From CAWBRT01 sp963819175 (GTDB lineage Bacteria; Acidobacteriota; Terriglobia; Terriglobales; Acidobacteriaceae): 64,000 nt of DNA. The position numbers and the translations under genes are program-made. Location: assembly GCA_963819175.1 (NCBI GenBank), contig CAWFVJ010000013.1:124001-188000 (forward strand), given 5' to 3'. Under the pieces are notes generated by a model, which saw only the letters and a program-made list of their open reading frames with translations, did no database searches and had not been told where the DNA came from. Each line of letters begins with the position of its first letter. Position 1 is the first letter of the stretch. Of this stretch, positions 35,848-45,637 are shown piece after piece.

Positions 35848-36901
35848 CTAGTTGCAGGAGTGGATTTGCAAGACGCGGAAGCTGCTCCAGGGTAGAAACG
35901 ACAAGCTGGGGGCCTTGCGCATGCCCACCGAAGACCAGGTGACGTTGCCCTGATTCATGTCGGTTACCCCGTACAGAGCCAACGCGCCGCCGGTGTCCAC
36001 AACATACGCCCCATAGGTCTGCAAGGCGTGGGCTATGGTCTTCTGCCATGCCGTCCAGGATTGGGCATCGACGTTGAAGGCCGGGTCCAGCTGCACCCGC
36101 GCGCCCTCGGGAATGGCGTTGGCATTACTGCTCTTGCCGTCCGAGTTGGTGGCTGGGCAGGCAATATAGCCGGATTTGGCCGCTGGGGTCAGCAACGCCA
36201 AAGCATGATCGATGTGCCCCTGGGCGATCTCTTCGGGACGCACAGAGCCGCCGAGCATGGCGAACCCGGCGGCAACTGCACCGAGGCAATGCTGGCCCTG
36301 GGGGCAGTTGGTTCCCGTGCCGCTGATGGATGTAACGGTGCGGACTCCAGCCGACCAGCTATCGTTGCCGGAATCGTAGGAGGCGTCCCACATATCCAGT
36401 TCATGATCGCCGTTGATAACGGCGAGATGGTGATCGGAGCCAGTGCTGGGTTTTGCGCCCGGCGGGATAGGAAAGACGACGGTGTCACCCGTGCAGTACT
36501 CGGTGCAGGCAACGGTATAGGTCTTGCTGTTGGCGTCGGCGTAGATGTATCCCATACCCCAAGCATTGTCATTGCTCAACACGGCACGGGAGCCGTAGGC
36601 GGCGATGGCATAGGCGATCATGCCCGGAGAGTTGGAATCAATCGCTGCGTCGGCCGCAATCGGCGTGTTCCAGAAACCGTTGGGAGCATAGTGCGGTGCA
36701 ACGGCGAGACATTGCATGCGCGAGCGATACCGGCGAGTTCGAGGGACTCGCGGGCCCTCTGAGCCACGCTGCCATGAACAACATCGAGACGAAGCACAGC
36801 ACGCCCAGAGGAACCCATAGCCAGGGCCTCCTTGGGATTGCGCGCCGCAACGGCCTCTCATCGCGCACGTGCGCAGTGAGTTCTTTTGCACTATGCGGCA
36901 T
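35848..36901 (-). CDS. Membrane-anchored FWNTPI-domain protein (frameshifted)
   Basis: Corrected length is 350 residues. The N-terminus has one signal-anchor helix (WLWVPLGVLCFVSMLFMAAW); then, after a +1 frameshift near 36712-36713, the roughly 280-residue domain NGFWNTPI...GSVRPEEIAQGHIDHALALL, a paralogue of the C-terminal domain at 34122-35498. It lacks the Ig-like domain and linker. Removing one base of TT at 36712-36713 joins SLAHA to VAPHYAPNGFW. It is the last gene of the EPS operon, 34 nt after the corrected glycosyltransferase end, so the domain may modify or bind the polysaccharide (inference). Confidence 0.7.
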
Positions 36902-36935
36902 GAGAGGTACTTGCGGATCGAAGCCGTCTCCGACT

Positions 36936-38131
36936 CTACAGCCTCAGCCGCTGAGCTTTGGCGGGGGGTAACCTTCCAGGTGTGCGCCTGTTGGCCCGTC
37001 AAATAGCGCGCGAGGCCAAAGATATAGGCGGTGTTCATAAGACAAAATTGCAAGGGCATCGCGAACAAACGAACTGTCTTCCCGGCGAGCCGCAGCCGAT
37101 ATCCAATTGCCGCCATCGAGTAGAAGAGGAACTGGCACGCCAGAATCGCGGCATAGAACGGCCGCCCTGCCAGCAGGACATTCGCGGCGAAAGCCGCCAT
37201 GAGCAAGAACGGCACCAGCATGCGCAGCACGCGATGGGAGAAAAAGGCAAATGCCGGCGCGCCTTGGAGCGGATTCAGGTATCCCGGATTTTGGAACCAA
37301 GCTTGAATAGACGCCGGCCGCGATGCGAACTCTGCGCTCGAACTGCCCTTTTACGCCCGCGACGGTGTCCTCCATCGCGATGGCCTCGGGGTCGTAGACC
37401 ACGCGGTGCCCACCGAAGCGGATGGCGAGCGAAATTTGCAAGTCTTCCATGAGGTAAGCAGCCTTCGGCTTGAAGAGTGTCCGGCGAATCGCGTTCACGG
37501 ACCCGTTCGCCCCCAAGAGACAGTTGACGCGGCTTTCCAGTATTTTGATTGCGGATTCGTAACGCCAGTACAGCAGCTCGCCGGAGCAGCCCTCGGCTCC
37601 AAAGCGGACTTCCTCGCCGCTGACCGCGCCGACCTGCGGATCGGAGAAGTGCCGCACTAGTTTGCTAACGCACTCGGGATCAAGAATCGTATTTGCGTCG
37701 GTAAAAACCAAAATGTCCGCCGACGTTTGCTGCACGAGATCGCAGAGCACCTCGAACTTGCCGCGACGCACCGAGAACTCAAAAATGCGCAAGCCTCGCA
37801 TGGCGACACTGCGCGCCCGTTCTGCGCTTGCATCTGTCGGAGCATCGAGCCCAAGCAGCACTTCGAGCTTGTCCGGCGGATAACGCAGCGAAGCGGTGTT
37901 GCGAAGTTTATCTGCAATGACCTCCTGCTCGTTAAACGCCGCAAAGACAATGGCTACGCTTGGCAAATCGCCTGCGGCGCGGGCGCGGCGACTGTTCCGT
38001 GAGAGCAGGAATCGGATATCTCGTCCGGCCTGAACGATCGCTGAAACAATAAACAGCAGCACAGGATAGCCGGCGTAGTGGTACAGCACAGCGGCCATAC
38101 ACGACCAGAAAATCCATTCAGCGCCTGACAT
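36936..38131 (-). CDS. GT2 glycosyltransferase (frameshifted twice)
   Basis: A membrane-bound family-2 glycosyltransferase of the EPS cluster. It has an N-terminal helix, then VAIVFAAFNEQEVIADKL (nucleotide-sugar binding), VFTDANTI (DxD-like) and MEDLQISLAIRF, then C-terminal membrane helices. Two apparent insertions break it: GG at 37293-37294 (correction gives SLVQNPGYLNPLQG) and the G6 run at 36963-36968 (correction ends the protein in TPAKAQRLRL at 36936). The corrected length is 397 residues. Uncorrected, the frame runs into the next gene, a false fusion. Confidence 0.8.
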
Positions 38132-38224
38132 TTTTGCGACCTCCTAGTGCTTTGCCGCACACGGCTCGGGCGCTGGAGACTTGTGCGAAGCTTCCGCTGC
38201 CGCGTGGCGTGAATAGAAATGAAC

Positions 38225-39496
38225 TCATGATGCGCGTTGCGATGTTTCAACAAGCAGATCGGCAGCAGTTAAGCCGGTAAAGAGCTCTTGCTTCGCGCGA
38301 GTGCAAGCCGTGAGATCGAACTCGCGGATGATCTTTTCCCTGCCTCGGATAGCAAGTTCCCGGGCGAGGGTGGGAGATGTGTAGATTGTCATCAGCGCCT
38401 CGCCGAGCGCATGGGCATCGCTATGCGGCACCAGCAAACCCGTGCGGCCATGTTCGACCAGTTCAGGAATCCCGCGAATTGAGCTTGCGACAACCGGCAC
38501 GCCCGACGCCATTGCCTCCATGAGGCACACGGGGATACCTTCGCTCATGCCGCTTGGCGTCATAATGCTTTGAATCGTGAGGACATCGGCTTCGGCCATG
38601 AGTTCGAGCACACGGTGGCGAGGCTGCCGGCCAAGGATTTGTACGCACTGTTCAAGACCGAGCTCATGTATCTGCCGTTCGAGCAAAGGACGATCTTTAC
38701 CTTCGCCGACCAGTAAACAACGAAAGTCCACCCCGCGCCGGTGCAGTTCCGCGCAAGCCTCGATGAGGTATCGCTGACCTTTATGCACTTCCAAACTGGC
38801 AACGCAAAGAATCGTGAACCGATTGTTTTCCCTGAGCGCATTCCGCGGTTTGAAGAGCGAGATATCCACGCCGCAATGGACGACGTGCATCTTCCCGGCA
38901 CACTCCGGGCCGTACAGTTCGGTCAGCATCCGGCGGTTGTATTCAGAAATGGTAACGAAAAACTCTGACTCGCGAATCTTCTCTCCGAGCATGGTTCGGT
39001 CGCAGTAGATCTCGTGCGCGTGCGCGGTGAAACTGTAAGGGATTCCGGCAAGGATGCGAATCACATACGCCACCAAGGCTGTATGCGTCGCCCAACTCGC
39101 GTGCACATGCTCGATGCCTTCTTCCTGCATCTGCCGCGCAAAGTGAGCGGCTACAGGCACAATCGCAAACGCCCTCAGAAAGAAGCTGGGCGAAGCAGCG
39201 TTCCCGATTAGAGAGCGCCACCACGCACGCAGATACCTGGCCGGCGAGCGCCGCAACCAGAAGAGTTGCGAGCTCAGCACCGCCCAGGAAAAGAGATTGC
39301 AATAGTGGGCGCGTTCCACGATCGGCACGGCTTCGGCGTGCATGACTCCTTCGTTTTCGCGAAGGATCGAGTAGACTCCGACCTCGGTCCCCAGGCGTGC
39401 CAGTTCGACGATTTCGAACAAAATAAAGGTTTCAGTGATCTTGGGAAATCGCGACACGATGTACGCGATTCGCTTACGTGGTTCCTTAAACTTCAT
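38225..39496 (-). CDS. GT4 glycosyltransferase
   Basis: A 423-residue GT-B enzyme. ATG 39496 begins MKFKEPRKRIAYIVSRFP; it overlaps the Wzy-like gene end by 11 nt. The donor-binding C-terminal half has CVASLEVHKGQRYLIEA and the E-x7-E motif in GIPVCLMEAMASGVPVVAS. It transfers a sugar from a nucleotide-activated donor to the lipid-linked EPS repeat unit. The linkage is unknown. Confidence 0.88.
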   Translation of the reverse strand: MKFKEPRKRIAYIVSRFPKITETFILFEIVELARLGTEVGVYSILRENEGVMHAEAVPIVERAHYCNLFSWAVLSSQLFWLRRSPARYLRAWWRSLIGNAASPSFFLRAFAIVPVAAHFARQMQEEGIEHVHASWATHTALVAYVIRILAGIPYSFTAHAHEIYCDRTMLGEKIRESEFFVTISEYNRRMLTELYGPECAGKMHVVHCGVDISLFKPRNALRENNRFTILCVASLEVHKGQRYLIEACAELHRRGVDFRCLLVGEGKDRPLLERQIHELGLEQCVQILGRQPRHRVLELMAEADVLTIQSIMTPSGMSEGIPVCLMEAMASGVPVVASSIRGIPELVEHGRTGLLVPHSDAHALGEALMTIYTSPTLARELAIRGREKIIREFDLTACTRAKQELFTGLTAADLLVETSQRAS

Positions 39497-41036
39497 ACCA
39501 GACAGTTCTCCGAGAGGCGGTGAAAGGCTTTGATGGCGCTGTCGCCTGGGACTCCGCCCGAGGGGTGTAGATTGCGGTCGCCGCGCCACACAATCCAAGC
39601 AGGAGATAGAAGTAGCGGGCGAATGACATGTGCAGGAATATGCTGGTCACGAGAAACAGCAGAAGTCCCAGCATGAGGCTTGTCAAGGTATGGACATACT
39701 CGGGGTGGCTTTGCGCCCAATATCTGCGCAGCGCGAACATCGGTCTCACGACAGCCCAGATCATCAGCAGAAATGCGGCTAGCCCCACCAAGCCTGTTTC
39801 GGCAAGGATTTGGAGATACAGGTTATGCGCCGCCGCATTCTTCCACGGCAGCATGTCGCCGTACATCCTGCCATATCGAGGAATGTACTTTGGCGACTGG
39901 CCAATGCCCACGCCGAGTAGCGGGTGATCCATGAAGACGTGCAAAGCACCGATGGAATATGTCCTTCGCTCCAGAATCGAGACATCCACTACACGCGGAT
40001 TTCGCGATTCGCTGACGATCGTCTGGACCCGGCGGATTAACGTCGGGTCGGTTATCGCCAGAACTATGACGGCCGCCACAATAATAGGCACAAGGTATCG
40101 CAAGCGGAGATACCGAAGGGCAACCAGCACGGCAAGCAGCGCGCAGAGGCCGAGGATTGCGCCGCGTGAATAGGAAAGCATGACTCCGCAGAGGATGGCA
40201 GCCAAGGCCAGCAGTGCGAAGAGTCGCACGCGCCAACTGGTGTTCGTCCAGAGTTGCAGGAGAACAATGGGCACCAGCATAAGCATGATCTGCGCATAGT
40301 AATTGGGATCGCCCAGCGATCCCATGGCGCGCCAATTGGGATATAAGGCCTGATACTCCTGGTCTGCCAATTCCCTGGCGATCTCGGCGGGATCGACGGT
40401 TTCCACGGGTCGGTCGAACTCCTGGGTGACCGCGAAGCCCCCGAAGTCTTTCTGGTATGAATGCGTGGCCCCCTGGATCAGCGAGAGCGTGCCGAGCAGA
40501 ACGCCCGCCAGCACAATCGCCCAAAGACATCGCTGCAACTGCGCAGGAGTTCGCACCGTATTCAGAATCAGGAAGTAAAGAACGATTCCTTGCAGGAAAG
40601 AAACAGCGAGTGCGGGGAAGGATGCCGAAATATCAGCGGATAACTCGGCCGATGCAACCTGCACCACAAAATACACGAGCATGAGGCCCAGCACACCATT
40701 GGTGCGCACTGGCTCACGCCGGATGACAACGTGATAGAACAGCGGAAGGCCCAGTACGAGGAAGGTCGCACTCACAGCTACAGCGGGTACATGATGGAAA
40801 CGGACTGCGGCCGCGGCGACATTTCCCCAAAGCGCGAAGACGACGCCGACGGTGGCCAACTCCGGCTTCCAGATAGCCGCCACCAGCGCCGCAGCCAGCA
40901 AGAGGCCGGCAACGAGCAGCTTAGGTTGCACCGTTGCAAGCGCCATGATTGCAGCGCCGAGACCAAACAGAGCCAGAATCTGGACGATCATGCGTCCGCG
41001 GCTGCTTCCGTAAACGGATTGATTTGTGTTAGCCAT
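39486..41036 (-). CDS. O-antigen ligase/Wzy-like polymerase
   Basis: A 516-residue integral membrane protein with about ten or more helices and a large periplasmic loop (about 200-260). The Wzy_C signature is NLYLQILAETGLVGLAAFLL, and SYSRGAILGL precedes it. It probably polymerises EPS repeat units in the periplasm, working with the Wzc-like and flippase genes of this operon. A ligase role cannot be excluded. Confidence 0.82.
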   Translation of the reverse strand: MANTNQSVYGSSRGRMIVQILALFGLGAAIMALATVQPKLLVAGLLLAAALVAAIWKPELATVGVVFALWGNVAAAAVRFHHVPAVAVSATFLVLGLPLFYHVVIRREPVRTNGVLGLMLVYFVVQVASAELSADISASFPALAVSFLQGIVLYFLILNTVRTPAQLQRCLWAIVLAGVLLGTLSLIQGATHSYQKDFGGFAVTQEFDRPVETVDPAEIARELADQEYQALYPNWRAMGSLGDPNYYAQIMLMLVPIVLLQLWTNTSWRVRLFALLALAAILCGVMLSYSRGAILGLCALLAVLVALRYLRLRYLVPIIVAAVIVLAITDPTLIRRVQTIVSESRNPRVVDVSILERRTYSIGALHVFMDHPLLGVGIGQSPKYIPRYGRMYGDMLPWKNAAAHNLYLQILAETGLVGLAAFLLMIWAVVRPMFALRRYWAQSHPEYVHTLTSLMLGLLLFLVTSIFLHMSFARYFYLLLGLCGAATAIYTPRAESQATAPSKPFTASRRTVWYEV

Positions 41037-41097
41037 GCTGTTGGAAGATCGAACTTACGCAAGCAAACAGGTTCTGCACGCTGGAAGGTACCGCCAG

Positions 41098-42844
41098 TTA
41101 CTCGCCGCAAGCAGGCGGGCGTTCGCTACTCCACTCTTTCTCTTTCAGTACACGCGTCGCGGGCCACGAGAAACGGCAAACAGAGCGGCCCAGCATGGAA
41201 ATATCGAAGTGGCGAGACAGCATTCGGTATCCGGCGCGATGGAGTACTTTATCAACCGCCATTGAGCAGGGAATTTCGAGGCAGACTTGACTGCTGGTTT
41301 GCTGGTCGCAAAGCAGCGTCACCAGCGCCTTGGCGGAACCCGGCATACCTCGGCCAGCCAGAGTGGCAGCCTCGAACGCGATCCTGGTGGCTGAATCATG
41401 CGGAGTTGCACCGACGGTCTCACGAAGCCAGAATAGGTACTCGGCTGTTTCGGACGATACCAGGTAGAGAGCTTCCTCGCGGCCTCGCATGCGGCGTCGA
41501 AGCGCTTGCAGAACGTCATGGCTGATCGCATCGTCGATCTTGAGTCGTGCCAGATCTCGCAGTTCGGCACGGCGAACCTGCGTGCCCATCGCGTCGCCCG
41601 CGGCCCACATGCGACTGCAAACGACCTCTTTCCTTACGGAAAACAGCCCGCCTAACGCCGCAGCCGCCGAGCGGATGATTGCTCCGGGCCGCAGCATTTG
41701 CGCGCCGCGACTCGATATCTGTTTTACCCAGCGAACCGTCTCCGTCGCCCGCTGGTTACGGCGCGCGATGTCGCGCACACTTCGGCCAGTCCGCAGACAC
41801 TGGATTTGCGGCTGCCGGGGCGAACGATAGAAATAGGCCGACCACGTTTTTCCCACGTAGTTGGCGAAGCGCTCTTTGTACGCTTCATCTCCAATCGAGA
41901 AATCAAATTCCGACAGCTTCTCTTTCTGCGCGTACTTGAAGAGGTTGCGCAGGAGCACATCGCCGGGAGAATCACCCCAGTAGTTCACGTCGAAGGTCGG
42001 CACATAGAAAATGAGCTTACCCGCGCGCTGGAATCCAAAGTGGTACGCGATCGCGCGGCCATTCAGCTCAAGCACGCAAAATCGCAGTTGGCGCACCGGA
42101 TCGAGTTCCTCGACCAGCGCTCGCATCATGGCCCGTGGCGCGGGATCGAGAAACTGGCTGCGGATACCGTTGAGTGTCTGGCGGGTAGCGTGCTGTGCGA
42201 AAAACTCGCACAAATGCTCTTGAATTTCCTCGGCGATCCTCGATGTGGCGAAACTCAAGATTGCCCTTGCGCCGAAGCCGATTCTCGTTGCGCTTCAGGC
42301 GTTCCTTGAGCGCCAGCCCCTCGAAGATATTGCTGCCATCATCCCTCACCGTGGGGCACGAGTATTGGAAGACCGATTGGAAATGCCTCTGCAACTTCCA
42401 CGCCGGAGACTGCAGAGATTGCATCACCGGAGAACCCTCGGGAAGGTTGTTGAAAACGCATTCTGTCCAGGGAAACGGCGCATCGAGCAACGCGGTGAAC
42501 GCGGTATTCAGAACCTCAAGCGCGCGCTGCGGCAGGCAAAGCGGCCCGTTGTAGTCGGCATAAGGCTCTCCGAGCAGGCGCATCGTGCCGTTTTGAATTA
42601 CCAGGGGAACGATGCCTACCAGTGCATCACCGGCGAATATCACTGGAGCGCACAACGTAAGCGCATGGCCATGCGTCTTCCAGAAAGCGCTCGCCCATCC
42701 CCAGCTCTGGAACGCGCTGCCGCAATTTTCGCTATTCAGTCGCTCCCATGCGGGAGCGAAAGCCTGCAGGCGAGAAAAGTCCGTCACCAACTCACAACGC
42801 AGGCTACACGATTCTTGCAGCATCGGGCTTTCTTTAAGCTTCAT
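41098..42844 (-). CDS. FemAB/CelD-like acetyltransferase (frameshifted)
   Basis: Corrected 581 residues. The N-terminal part is of the BcsL/CelD-FemAB type (FQSWGWASAFWKTHG, KRNENRLRRKG, LNGRAIAYHFGF, GDEAYKERF), and an extra C-terminal GNAT-like region of about 180 residues follows. The frame breaks near 42235; deleting one G gives HIEDAEEIQEHLCEFF. The start overlaps the deacetylase stop (ATGA). It probably acetylates or aminoacylates the polysaccharide or a cell-wall precursor. The C-terminal extension is unusual for the family. Confidence 0.75.
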
Positions 42845-43905
42845 AGAATTACTCTGGCGACGCACCGGGCGGGGCTAAACAGCAACCTCTTGACTGCGCC
42901 GTGCGTGCCGCTTACCCGGGTGCGAAACTCGCGCATGCCGATTCGGCCCGGCATCCACACCCGTTCCAGCAGCATCGGGTTGGCGGAACGCCGGCTAATT
43001 CCGTCCATCACGCAAAACGCGACATCGTATCCGGCATCGGCGACTGCCCGGATGGCAGCCGGCGTGATGTCATCGGTGTGCCCGTCCGGATAGGCGAAAC
43101 TGGGACATTCCGAACGAATCTCGTTTTCGATCATCGCCTTGCTGGCTCGGAGCTCATGTACCAATCGCGCATGGTCGACGCGCGAAACAATAACGTGTTC
43201 GACGGTATGTGCACCCACATCGAAGCTGCTTCTTTTGAGCTCTCGTACGCCGTCCCAATCCATAAATCCAAACAACTCCCTTGCCGGCTCATCGAGAACC
43301 AGCTCGTGGTCCCTGCGCAACCGGGCAAGGTATTTCATGCAGGCGTCCGCCGAAAGCCGTTTGCACTTCCTCTCAATGGCGTCCGCAAACGCAATTCGGG
43401 CCGAATGACCTTGCGGCACAATGATGTCTCCGCCTCGGGGCATCGGCATTCGCAGTTCGGGCCAGTAGTAAGCACGGCAAAACACTTCGGCGGGCCAGAG
43501 CAATCGGTCATTGCCGATGTAACCCGTGGGAATAAAAAAGGTGGCGGACACTCCCATCTGCTTCAGCCAGGGCGCTGCGTGAACCAGATTGTTTTGATAT
43601 CCGTCGTCAAAGGTAAATAACACGGGCTTGCGCGGGAGTTCGTGGCCGCCTCGAAACCATGCTCTGAAATCATCCATCGATATCGGATTGAACAGACGAA
43701 CAATCTCCAGCAGATGCCGCCGAAATTCGGTCACAGTCACCATGTTGGCGGAGCGCAGAGGATGGTTGGCATAATCGTCGGAGATTACGCCGTGATAGGT
43801 CAGCACAACCACGGAGTTGTGCAGGCGGTCTCGATTCGCGGTATTCAATCCCGACCAATCGGCAACCTCGAAGTACGAAGATTTGCATTTGCTGATCATT
43901 CTCAA
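42841..43905 (-). CDS. Polysaccharide deacetylase (NodB fold)
   Basis: A 354-residue carbohydrate esterase family-4-type protein. Motif 1 is LFTFDDGYQNN (Asp-Asp), motif 2 is VGAHTVEHVI (His-x3-His metal pair), and FAYPDGH is motif 3. No clear signal peptide, so it may act on lipid-linked intermediates or be membrane-associated. With the FemAB-like gene next to it, it suggests an EPS whose amino sugars are deacetylated and otherwise modified. Confidence 0.87.
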   Translation of the reverse strand: MRMISKCKSSYFEVADWSGLNTANRDRLHNSVVVLTYHGVISDDYANHPLRSANMVTVTEFRRHLLEIVRLFNPISMDDFRAWFRGGHELPRKPVLFTFDDGYQNNLVHAAPWLKQMGVSATFFIPTGYIGNDRLLWPAEVFCRAYYWPELRMPMPRGGDIIVPQGHSARIAFADAIERKCKRLSADACMKYLARLRRDHELVLDEPARELFGFMDWDGVRELKRSSFDVGAHTVEHVIVSRVDHARLVHELRASKAMIENEIRSECPSFAYPDGHTDDITPAAIRAVADAGYDVAFCVMDGISRRSANPMLLERVWMPGRIGMREFRTRVSGTHGAVKRLLFSPARCVARVIL

Positions 43906-43960
43906 AGTCGGTCCAGTACGAGTGTCTCTGCCTTGGAGCTTCGTCCGCTAAGTACGTTTG

Positions 43961-45514
43961 TTATGCAAAGAACCGCGATACCAGCGGGAGCCGAACACTT
44001 TCAGGAAAAACCTCTTGGATCCGCAGCTCCTTCCGCGTAACGAGCAGAACGGCCACCATACTCAGAAGCGCAAGAATCGCTCCTACATACAGATGAGAAC
44101 TTACAACCGAGCGAACAATTAACAGCGGCGCTGACGCAGCCACCATGAACAGGTAGAAGGCGAGAAACTTAATATCGAAGATTTCGATGCCGGCGGCGAG
44201 CCTAAGCGCCACCTGGCGGAGAAGAGATAGAACCACCGACGCGATAGCGTTGGCAATCGCGCCCCCGAGCGCACCGTATCGTGGAACCAGAATCAGAGCG
44301 AGTATTACAGTTGTGGCGGCGGTTAAGAGATTGCATGCCACGACATGACGTGCTTTGTTAAGCGCTTTCAACGTCAAGCCATTGAATCCCCACATCGCCT
44401 GGAAATAATTTCCAGCCGACAGGATTGCCATGACCACCGCGGCATCGGCATAGCGCTCACCGTACAGCGCGATGGTAAGCGGCCGCGCAAAAGCGAACGT
44501 CCCCACAAAGACCGGAAACGTGAACACCGCGACCCACGTCGCCGTACGCCAATACAGGTGTTCCAGACCTTCCCGGTCATTATTGGCGAACATCCGCGCC
44601 GCCGCCGGCATGTACAAAATTCCAGTCATGTTGTTCACGATGTGGTTCATGGCTGCCACGGGCAGTACCATCCGGAAGAGAGCCGCATCTCGCAAGCCGT
44701 AGTAATATCCGATCAGCAGGACGAGGCCTGAGTCGCCCAGGACGGACAGTAAATCCGACGTCATCATCGGCGCCACGAATGACAACAACTCGCGGCAGGG
44801 TACATTGATCCCATCGCGGCGGAGGTGGGCCAGAAGACCTTCACGATGCAAGAGCCGTAGCAGAATCCACGTGTAAAGCAGGATACCGAACACACTGGAT
44901 GCGAGATACCCATAGGCAAGAAACAACACACCTGCCTTTCCCGCGATCAGCACCACCACAACAGCCAGCCTCAATGAAGGCGCCACAACATGGCGCCGAA
45001 AGAATATCGAGCGCGGGTCGGCCAGAGTGGCAAAGACCCCCATCAATACCCCGTCAAACCCTTCGAAAGGCACCATGAAGATGAGAATGGCGAGTACGGT
45101 GAGAGATTCTTTTTGGCCATGTACCAGGGCTAGCAGCTTGTCGGGAAAACAAAAATACGCCGCGATAACGAGGGCGCCGGTAAGAACTATCAAGCCGACC
45201 GATAGCAGCATCGTGCCGAACATTCTCGGATAGTCCTGGCGCTCATGGTAAATGGCAACAAAGCGCGGGACAGCCTCCGGGAAGCCAAAGCTTGTCAGGA
45301 TTTGCAAGAGCAGCACGGCGGAAAATGCGTAGGCCCACGCTACGTAATCGCTTGTCGACAGACGGCGTACGATCAGCACCTGGGTCAAGGCTGTCAGAAT
45401 GACAGCTATGACGCGGCCGCCAAGCAAGAGCCCGGAGCCGCGAATGTGACTGCGCACGGCCTCCTTGGCTTCGGCAGGGATGTCGTTACGGGGAGTTCCG
45501 AAAGAGGTTGTCAT
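43961..45514 (-). CDS. Polysaccharide flippase (Wzx/MOP)
   Basis: A 517-residue MOP-superfamily exporter with about 12-14 helices (SGLLLGGRVIAVILTALTQV at the start; repeated Gly/Ala-rich helices to the end). It flips undecaprenyl-linked EPS repeat units across the inner membrane. Full length and intact. It sits between the glycosylphosphotransferase (initiation) and the modifying enzymes. Confidence 0.87.
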   Translation of the reverse strand: MTTSFGTPRNDIPAEAKEAVRSHIRGSGLLLGGRVIAVILTALTQVLIVRRLSTSDYVAWAYAFSAVLLLQILTSFGFPEAVPRFVAIYHERQDYPRMFGTMLLSVGLIVLTGALVIAAYFCFPDKLLALVHGQKESLTVLAILIFMVPFEGFDGVLMGVFATLADPRSIFFRRHVVAPSLRLAVVVVLIAGKAGVLFLAYGYLASSVFGILLYTWILLRLLHREGLLAHLRRDGINVPCRELLSFVAPMMTSDLLSVLGDSGLVLLIGYYYGLRDAALFRMVLPVAAMNHIVNNMTGILYMPAAARMFANNDREGLEHLYWRTATWVAVFTFPVFVGTFAFARPLTIALYGERYADAAVVMAILSAGNYFQAMWGFNGLTLKALNKARHVVACNLLTAATTVILALILVPRYGALGGAIANAIASVVLSLLRQVALRLAAGIEIFDIKFLAFYLFMVAASAPLLIVRSVVSSHLYVGAILALLSMVAVLLVTRKELRIQEVFPESVRLPLVSRFFA

Positions 45515-45637
45515 CGATATTTATTTCGCGAGAGGAAAAAAATAATTCCAGCTTCGGGGAAGCAAGGCGTGGACGCCGCCCTGTTGTTGCGTCATGTTCG
45601 CCAGCGCGCAAGTTTGGGCCGGCAGATCAGTCTTCGG

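Noticed and set aside
35848..37230. A continuous 460-codon frame reading membrane helices followed by the FWNTPI domain
   Set aside because: It joins the glycosyltransferase C-terminus to the next gene through two frame breaks; the middle part (about 36720-36960) is out-of-frame sequence, and each real gene has its own start and stop.
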